Source: an uncultured Chitinophagaceae bacterium
GTDB lineage: Bacteria > Bacteroidota > Bacteroidia > Chitinophagales > Chitinophagaceae
Assembly: GCA_937897585.1 (NCBI GenBank)
Contig: CALCNY010000089.1
Location: 1 to 11,579 of the forward strand
Length of the DNA stretch: 11,579 nucleotides
Direction: 5' to 3'
Each line of letters begins with the position of its first letter. Position 1 is the first letter of the stretch. Of this stretch, positions 7,391-11,579 are shown piece after piece. The translations under genes were made by a program, and so were the position numbers. The notes under the pieces are model-generated. The model was not told the origin of the DNA. It searched no databases and saw only the letters and a program-made list of their open reading frames with translations.

Positions 7391-7421
7391 TAATTGTAAA
7401 GTGTAAAGTTAATTCATTTGT

Positions 7422-8432
7422 ATGCGTTTCTTCATTTCTTTGATTTTCTGTATAGTTTTTTTTTCTTGTAATAACCATGCAGATACACCTGATGTATCCA
7501 ATATAAACATCAATCTGAAAACCTACAGATTCGAAAAAGATTTGTTTAAGATCGACAGCAATAATATTGCAAATCAGCTCGATCCGCTTATTGCCGCGTA
7601 TCCTTCTTTTGGCGAAAATTTTTTGAATACTATTTTAAATGCAGATCCAAGATGGGGATTAGATACGACAGTAATTTACATCAAAGGATTTTTATCCACT
7701 TACAAACCTATTTATGATACCGCCGAAATTATTTTCAACGATTTTACAACTTATGAAAATGAAATAAAAAATGGATTGCAGTTTGTGAAATATTATTTTC
7801 CAAAGTACAATACACCTCAAAAAATCATTACCTATATCGGACCGCTTGATGGCTATGGCGACATTCTTACCGAAGAGGCTTTTGTTATAGGCTTACAACA
7901 ACACCTCGGAAAAAACGCTTCTTATTATCAATCAGAATGGCTGTATGAAACTTATCCGAAATACATTACAGACCGCTTCGAACCTGAAAACATTTCAGTG
8001 AATTGCATGAACAATATCGTGCTAGATTTATTTCCTGAAATAAAAACCGAATCTTCACTTGCCGTACAAATGATTGAAAAAGGAAAACGACTTTATCTAT
8101 TACAACATTTCTTGCCTGAGAAAAAAGAACATTTACTGATTGGTTATTCTGAAAAACAATTAAAGGATTGCTATGACCATGAAGCGGCTATTTGGAATCT
8201 ATTTATTCAAAATCAATTATTGCAAAATACTGATTACAACATCATAAAAAACTATATTGGTGAAAGTCCAAAAACACAGGAATTAGGTGATGCTTCTCCG
8301 GGCAATATTGGAGCTTTTACAGGATGGCAGATTGTAAAGAAATTCATGAGCAAAAACTCAAATACTTCATTGACGGATTTGATGAAAATGAATTCAGAAA
8401 CAATTTTGGAAAAAGCAAAATACAAACCTTAA
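7422..8432 (+). CDS. gldB: GldB-family gliding motility lipoprotein
   Basis: The 336-residue product starts with a lipoprotein signal (MRFFISLIFCIVFFSC), with Cys16 as the lipidation site. The body matches my memory of the GldB family: an LKTYRFEKDLF opening, YYFPKYNTPQKIITYIGPLDGYGD in the middle, NCMNNIVLDLFPE, and the C-terminal GNIGAFTGWQIVKKFMSKN with a terminal KAKYKP. GldB is required for gliding in Flavobacterium johnsoniae, and its biochemical role is unresolved. It is envelope-anchored and is inferred to face the periplasm. The presence of the gene does not show that this organism glides, since relatives occur in Bacteroidota not known to move. As I recall, flavobacterial gldB is commonly followed by gldC and lies near nadE. 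Here nadE is divergently adjacent, while the next gene downstream is a convergent desaturase and no gldC is seen. Confidence 0.85.
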   Translation: MRFFISLIFCIVFFSCNNHADTPDVSNININLKTYRFEKDLFKIDSNNIANQLDPLIAAYPSFGENFLNTILNADPRWGLDTTVIYIKGFLSTYKPIYDTAEIIFNDFTTYENEIKNGLQFVKYYFPKYNTPQKIITYIGPLDGYGDILTEEAFVIGLQQHLGKNASYYQSEWLYETYPKYITDRFEPENISVNCMNNIVLDLFPEIKTESSLAVQMIEKGKRLYLLQHFLPEKKEHLLIGYSEKQLKDCYDHEAAIWNLFIQNQLLQNTDYNIIKNYIGESPKTQELGDASPGNIGAFTGWQIVKKFMSKNSNTSLTDLMKMNSETILEKAKYKP

Positions 8433-8446
8433 CTAGGAATTATTTT

Positions 8447-8552
8447 ACCGCAGAGAATCAGAGAGTATGAGATTGCGCAACGTTATTTATAATGAGTCAT
8501 GATTATTTCATCTCCTTATCCAGCATCAAGTATCCAATTTCGAATATCAATC
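8447..8552. repeat. Degenerate intergenic repeats between gldB and the desaturase gene
   Basis: The 120-bp convergent spacer holds two repeat-like tracts. At 8451-8464 CAGAGA occurs twice, two bases apart, within ACCGCAGAGAATCAGAGAG (8447-8465). At 8518-8552 five consecutive 7-nt units (ATCCAGC, ATCAAGT, ATCCAAT, TTCGAAT, ATCAATC) form a degenerate heptad tract that ends exactly at the desaturase stop codon. An 8-bp palindrome, TTGCGCAA, is at 8473-8480. I see no clear terminator. Both tracts resemble intergenic repeat families I recall from other genomes, but copy number cannot be judged here. Confidence 0.4.
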
Positions 8553-9662
8553 TCACGCAGCCTGCATTTGAATATTATTTTGCACTACAGGTTTTTTTCC
8601 TAATTGTTGCATCACCCTAAAATGTGAAGCCATTGCTTTGGACATCGTTTCATAATAATTATAAGGCAAATTAAACTCCTTACATTTTTGTTGTACGATT
8701 TTGCTGATAGCAGGATAATGAACATGGCTGATTCTAGGAAACAGATGATGTTCGATTTGAAAATTCAATCCGCCAACAAACCATGATATCACTCGGTTTT
8801 TCATCGCAAAATTTGCTGTGGTTCTGATTTGATGTTCAGCCCAAGCAGTTTCTATATGCTTTGTAGTATCTAATGGAATATGTTCAAATTCTGTATTCTC
8901 AACCACATGTGCCAATTGAAATACAAAGGAAAGTGTTACGCCCATTGCTGCATTTGTAACCAGAAATCCCACCAACCAAGGCAAGAATCCCCAAACATAA
9001 ATTGGAAGCAAAATGAATATGCTTAAATAATAGATTTTAGTTACCCAAAATATCAGGTGATTTTTAAAGGTCATTTTCCAAGCTGCAGTGGTATAAATTT
9101 TTCTGCTGAAGTATTTGGTAAAGTCCATAAAAAATATCCAAAAGATTGACGACAAAGCATACACGAAAGGGATATACAAATGTTGAATCTTATGCATGGG
9201 CACCCATTTCTGGGTTTCGCACTGACGAATAATTGGACTTTTAGCAATATCGTCGTCTATGCCATCAACGTTAGTGTAAGTGTGATGAATCACATTATGT
9301 TTTTGCTTCCAAAAAAAAGCATTAGCACCGAGTCCGTTTGAGGCGAGTAATCCGATAAAATCATTCAATTTACTATTATTGCTGTAACTGCCATGATTAG
9401 CATCGTGCATGACACTGAAACCAATACAGGCCATGATGAATCCGAGAAAAACACATATTGCAAGAGAGACCAGCGCAACAGGATGTAATAACATCAGTAA
9501 TAAATAGGCCGTTATTGCAGAACCTATTAAAATAAAAGTCTTTAGATATAAACGATAATCTCCTGTCTTTTCAATTTTGGCCGTTTTGAAATACTCATCT
9601 ACGCTTGATTTTAAACTTAGGAAAAATTGATTGTTGGAATTATTGAAGGTTAATTTAGACAT
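8553..9662 (-). CDS. Membrane fatty acid desaturase (acyl-CoA / front-end type)
   Basis: This 369-residue integral membrane di-iron desaturase should introduce a double bond into acyl chains of lipids or acyl-CoA. All three histidine boxes are present: HDANH (86-90), HNVIHH (122-127) and QIEHH (302-306). The Gln in place of the first His of box three is the mark of the front-end (delta-5/delta-6-like) subfamily. QLAHVVE at 249-255 adds a further conserved His. Hydrophobic segments lie at about 43-59, 61-83, 165-180, 205-226 and 228-248, giving the usual arrangement with the boxes on the cytoplasmic side. No fused cytochrome b5 domain (HPGG motif) is seen, so an external ferredoxin or cytochrome donor is inferred. 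Regiospecificity cannot be read from the sequence. It follows apaG by 50 bp on the same strand and may be read with it. The ATG at 9662 gives the normal family length. Confidence 0.92.
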   Translation of the reverse strand: MSKLTFNNSNNQFFLSLKSSVDEYFKTAKIEKTGDYRLYLKTFILIGSAITAYLLLMLLHPVALVSLAICVFLGFIMACIGFSVMHDANHGSYSNNSKLNDFIGLLASNGLGANAFFWKQKHNVIHHTYTNVDGIDDDIAKSPIIRQCETQKWVPMHKIQHLYIPFVYALSSIFWIFFMDFTKYFSRKIYTTAAWKMTFKNHLIFWVTKIYYLSIFILLPIYVWGFLPWLVGFLVTNAAMGVTLSFVFQLAHVVENTEFEHIPLDTTKHIETAWAEHQIRTTANFAMKNRVISWFVGGLNFQIEHHLFPRISHVHYPAISKIVQQKCKEFNLPYNYYETMSKAMASHFRVMQQLGKKPVVQNNIQMQAA

Positions 9663-9712
9663 GTGTGCATTTGTTCAGCTTTTATACTGATGATTTGTAG
9701 TTCAGTTTTTTA

Positions 9713-10099
9713 TCAGTTTAATTTCAAAGGTGCTTCCATTTGAAAAACTGGGATAAAAACATTGAACGTTTTTTTGTTACTAAGATTTTCAAATAAATAG
9801 GATCCATGCATTTTACCCATCTCTGTTTTGAGATTGCATCCACTGATATAACTGTAGGTACCATTTGGAAGTATAACAGGTTGTACACCTACAACCCCTT
9901 CTCCTTCTACTTCTTTATTGATCCCATTGCTGTCTATAATATACCAGTGTCTTCTTAATAATTTCACAGAAAAATTATTGTTGTTTTCGATGGTGATTTT
10001 ATAGGCAAACATGAATTCATGGTTAATGGGATTACTGTATTCAGGCTGATAAAATGTATCAACCGTAATGGTAACACCTGCTGATATCTTTGAATTCAT
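9713..10099 (-). CDS. apaG: ApaG-family protein
   Basis: ApaG proteins are small cytoplasmic beta-sandwich (fibronectin III-like) proteins of about 125 residues. The name comes from the apaH operon of enterobacteria, where mutants show altered cobalt resistance and magnesium efflux, and the molecular activity remains unclear. The 128-residue product covers the whole family. Diagnostic segments are LLRRHWYIIDSNG (47-59), EGEGVVGVQPVILPNG (65-80), YSYISGC (82-88), MGKMHGSY (94-101) and FNVFIPVF (112-119). Start ATG at 10099, end TGA at 9713-9715. No apaH lies next to it here. It is 148 bp downstream of the SUI1-like gene, with a candidate promoter in that gap, and 50 bp upstream of the desaturase gene. 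Confidence 0.93.
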   Translation of the reverse strand: MNSKISAGVTITVDTFYQPEYSNPINHEFMFAYKITIENNNNFSVKLLRRHWYIIDSNGINKEVEGEGVVGVQPVILPNGTYSYISGCNLKTEMGKMHGSYLFENLSNKKTFNVFIPVFQMEAPLKLN

Positions 10100-10108
10100 A
10101 GAAACATT

Positions 10109-10116
10109 TTTACCAA
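10109..10116 (-). promoter_or_regulatory. Candidate -7 promoter box for apaG
   Basis: Read on the - strand, TAACTTGG matches TAnnTTTG with one mismatch and ends 9 bp before the apaG ATG. An upstream TTTT, 17 nt away, could be an imperfect -33 box. A 12-bp perfect palindrome (10149-10160) lies just upstream. Its presence suggests that apaG and the desaturase gene have their own promoter apart from nadC. Confidence 0.3.
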
Positions 10117-10148
10117 GTTACAAAAAATAAACTGCTGAAAACTGATTT

Positions 10149-10160
10149 TTTTGTACAAAA
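10149..10160. repeat. 12-bp perfect palindrome upstream of apaG
   Basis: TTTTGTACAAAA is perfectly self-complementary and lies about 50 bp upstream of the apaG start, just beyond the candidate promoter. This is where an activator or repressor might bind, but in AT-rich DNA it may be chance. Confidence 0.3.
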
Positions 10161-10247
10161 TTATTAACAACCAAAATCATAATTTCAAATAATAGATAAT
10201 GATGATGTCAAAACTGTTGCTTGATAAAAACAAAGAATTGATATCCA

Positions 10248-10589
10248 CTATTTCTTTTTGGTATGTGTAAACCCATTTTTAATGAGCCATTGGAATACCT
10301 TTTCCTTGTGGTCGCCCTGTACCAAAATCTCCCCATCTTTTGCCGAACCTCCTGTGCCACAATGATTTTTCAATTTTTTGGATATCTCCTCGAAATTGTC
10401 TGGCGTACCGGAGAAGCCGTCTACAATGGTAACAATTTTGCCTGCTCTGTGCTTGGATTCCAAACGAACAATTAACTTTTGCTCAGCGGGTAATAACACT
10501 TTTGTTTCTATTTCTTTTTCAACGGGAGGTTGAAAATTGGGGTCTGTGGAATATACAAATGGCGAGGATGAATTTGATTTCTTCTTCAA
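10248..10589 (-). CDS. SUI1/eIF1-like translation initiation factor (YciH family), TTG start
   Basis: The 113-residue product is a bacterial SUI1-domain protein, homologous to eukaryotic eIF1 and Escherichia coli YciH. The domain spans about residues 35-110. The core ISKKLKNHCGTGGSAKDGEILVQGDHKEKVFQWL (69-102) holds the CGTGG turn, the KDG motif and the QGDH strand end typical of the family. The N-terminal FVYSTDPNFQ (11-20) matches the VYST segment found before the domain in bacterial members, so the protein is complete from the TTG at 10589. No in-frame ATG exists between the preceding gene's stop region and that segment, so TTG (or less likely ATT two codons earlier) is the start. The bacterial role is thought to concern initiation fidelity. 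It follows nadC after only 13 bp, so co-transcription is likely. Confidence 0.9.
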   Translation of the reverse strand: MKKKSNSSSPFVYSTDPNFQPPVEKEIETKVLLPAEQKLIVRLESKHRAGKIVTIVDGFSGTPDNFEEISKKLKNHCGTGGSAKDGEILVQGDHKEKVFQWLIKNGFTHTKKK

Positions 10590-10602
10590 TGTAATAGGAT
10601 TT

Positions 10603-11451
10603 TTAAATGATAACAGCTTTCAAACTCAGATCGACACTTTTTGCCTGATGTATGATAGCTCCGCTGGAAATAAAGTCTACTCCTGTGGATGCATAAGATG
10701 CAATATTATCAAGCGTTATCCCACCACTAGCTTCGGTTTCAAATTTTTTATTGATTAATAATAGTGCAGATTGAATATCTTCTATAGAGAAATTATCAAG
10801 CATAATTCTATCCACTTTTCCGATTGCCATTACTTTTTTTATATCCTCAAGATTTCGGGTTTCTACTTCAATTTTCAGACCTGGTTTTGTATTTTGTACA
10901 TATTCATAAGCCAAATGAATCGCTTTTTCAATAGATCCACAATAATCAATGTGATTGTCTTTCAACATAATCATATCATAAAGTCCGAATCGATGGTTTT
11001 CGCCACCTCCAATTCGAACCGCTTCTTTTTCAAGCAAGCGAAAATTGGGTGTAGTTTTACGAGTATCCAACAATCGAGTGTGATAGCCTTTCAGTAAATC
11101 AGTATATTTTTTGGTTAATGAAGCTATTCCGCTCATTCTTTGCATGGTGTTCAATACCAACCTTTCGCATTTTAATATCGTATGAACTGGAGCAAAAACT
11201 TCAAAAGCAACTTCGCCTTTGATTACAAATTCACCATCTTTTTTTAAAGACTTAAAATAAACAGACGGATCTGCTATTTTAAATATCTTCTCTGCAATGT
11301 CAACTCCGGCAAGTATAGTATCTTCTTTTATTTTTAATATCGCTTTACCACTTACATGTTTATCAATGCAAGCCAAGGTACTATGATCTCCATCACCAAT
11401 ATCCTCGGTTAAAGCATTTACAATTAATGTTTCTAAATGAAGCTGATTCAT
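10603..11451 (-). CDS. nadC: Nicotinate-nucleotide pyrophosphorylase (carboxylating) / quinolinate phosphoribosyltransferase
   Basis: NadC converts quinolinate and PRPP to nicotinate mononucleotide, CO2 and pyrophosphate in de novo NAD synthesis. The 282-residue product has the family's N-terminal open-sandwich region (1-105) and alpha/beta barrel. Active-site residues are visible: Glu97-Arg98 (KCERLVLN), Arg131-Lys132 in DTRKTTP (129-135), His153-Arg154 (ENHRFGLYD), Lys164 (MLKDNH), Glu195 (EVET), Asp218 (MLDNF) and ASGGI at 241-245. The frame is open 24 codons further upstream, but those residues do not look like NadC, and a good promoter box falls inside them, so the ATG at 11451 is chosen. 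nadB and nadA are not in the window. nadE, the terminal NAD gene, is about 3.3 kb away on the same strand. The SUI1-like gene follows after 13 bp. Confidence 0.96.
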   Translation of the reverse strand: MNQLHLETLIVNALTEDIGDGDHSTLACIDKHVSGKAILKIKEDTILAGVDIAEKIFKIADPSVYFKSLKKDGEFVIKGEVAFEVFAPVHTILKCERLVLNTMQRMSGIASLTKKYTDLLKGYHTRLLDTRKTTPNFRLLEKEAVRIGGGENHRFGLYDMIMLKDNHIDYCGSIEKAIHLAYEYVQNTKPGLKIEVETRNLEDIKKVMAIGKVDRIMLDNFSIEDIQSALLLINKKFETEASGGITLDNIASYASTGVDFISSGAIIHQAKSVDLSLKAVII

Positions 11452-11459
11452 AATATTTA

Positions 11460-11467
11460 CAAATCTA
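11460..11467 (-). promoter_or_regulatory. Candidate nadC promoter (-7 box)
   Basis: Read on the - strand, TAGATTTG is a perfect match to the Bacteroidota -7 consensus TAnnTTTG and ends 8 bp before the nadC ATG, implying a very short leader. At the usual 19-bp spacing the -33 position reads ACTG rather than TTTG, so the upstream element is weak. It supports the ATG at 11451 over longer starts. Confidence 0.45.
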
Positions 11468-11533
11468 AGCAATGAAAACAATACGGCAGTTTTGAAGAAT
11501 TGAGTTTCCAGGCTACAACGCAAATCAATCGCA

Positions 11534-11548
11534 TGGACGTTACGTCCA
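11534..11548. repeat. GC-rich inverted repeat at the right edge
   Basis: TGGACGT, a central T, and ACGTCCA form a perfect 7-bp-arm dyad. The surrounding 11531-11570 has 24 G or C in 40 bases, far richer than the AT-rich spacers elsewhere in the window, and contains no open frame of note. The composition and dyad suggest a short dispersed intergenic element that continues past the window, but only one copy is visible. Confidence 0.4.
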
Positions 11549-11579
11549 GGGGCAAGGTTCGGTAGCGGAATATCGATGT

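Noticed and set aside
8556..8604. T7 run after a CCTG/CAGG pair as a gldB terminator
   Set aside because: Only four contiguous pairs form, and the T run simply reflects Lys-Lys-Pro codons of the desaturase gene.
10771..11097. 108-residue + strand frame inside nadC
   Set aside because: It is rich in Phe, Ile and Asn, as expected from the antisense of an AT-rich gene. nadC is certain on the other strand.
5644..11451. A dedicated NAD-linked defence or salvage island because nadE and nadC are both present
   Set aside because: The two genes are 3.3 kb apart, separated by unrelated genes on both strands, and no TIR, SIR2, NADase or toxin gene is present. Both are ordinary biosynthetic enzymes with intact active sites.
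11452..11523. 24-codon N-terminal extension of nadC
   Set aside because: The residues lack NadC similarity, and a perfect -7 box lies within them, so the ATG at 11451 fits better.

Overview
The window is an AT-rich piece of a Bacteroidota chromosome, probably from the Chitinophagales/Sphingobacteriia side of the phylum. The evidence is a GldB gliding lipoprotein, a propeller-plus-barrel outer-membrane protein typical of the phylum, NadE and RsgA with Bacteroidota-style N-termini (MIKIFLSQQNYHIGNFE, MRAIVYKSTGSWY), a TAnnTTTG-type -7 promoter box, and no convincing Shine-Dalgarno sequences. No placement below phylum can be proved from this stretch.

Layout. Positions 3-2210 (+) hold the 3' part of a large TolB-like propeller/Omp85-like barrel gene whose 5' end lies outside. 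A dense set of dyads at 2218-2292 separates it from a convergent class III aminotransferase (2292-3473, -). Divergent from that is a rightward trio at 3584-4702: a gamma-carbonic-anhydrase-like hexapeptide protein, a 63-residue lipoprotein and a 100-residue protein of unknown function. The last gene's stop abuts the stop of rsgA (4703-5632, -), which sits 11 bp downstream of nadE (5644-7329, -) as a probable two-gene operon. nadE is divergent from gldB (7422-8432, +). gldB converges, across a 120-bp spacer with degenerate repeats, on a leftward block at 8553-11451: nadC, a SUI1/eIF1-like gene, apaG and a membrane fatty acid desaturase, in transcription order. A GC-rich palindromic fragment lies at the right edge.

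Functionally the window is mostly housekeeping. Two NAD biosynthesis steps are present: NadC makes nicotinate mononucleotide from quinolinate, and NadE amidates the later dinucleotide. There are also a ribosome-assembly GTPase, an initiation-factor-like protein, lipid desaturation and envelope proteins. I see no phage, transposase, CRISPR array, tRNA, rRNA or defence locus, and no convincing new multi-gene system. No gene-free stretch reaches 300 bases.

The best non-obvious signals are a well-formed terminator-like hairpin (11-bp arms, possible GGAA tetraloop, T6 tail) for the rightward trio lying inside the antisense of the rsgA coding region, the alternative hairpins at 2218-2292, heptad repeats touching the desaturase stop, the palindromic element at the right edge, and two small uncharacterised genes.
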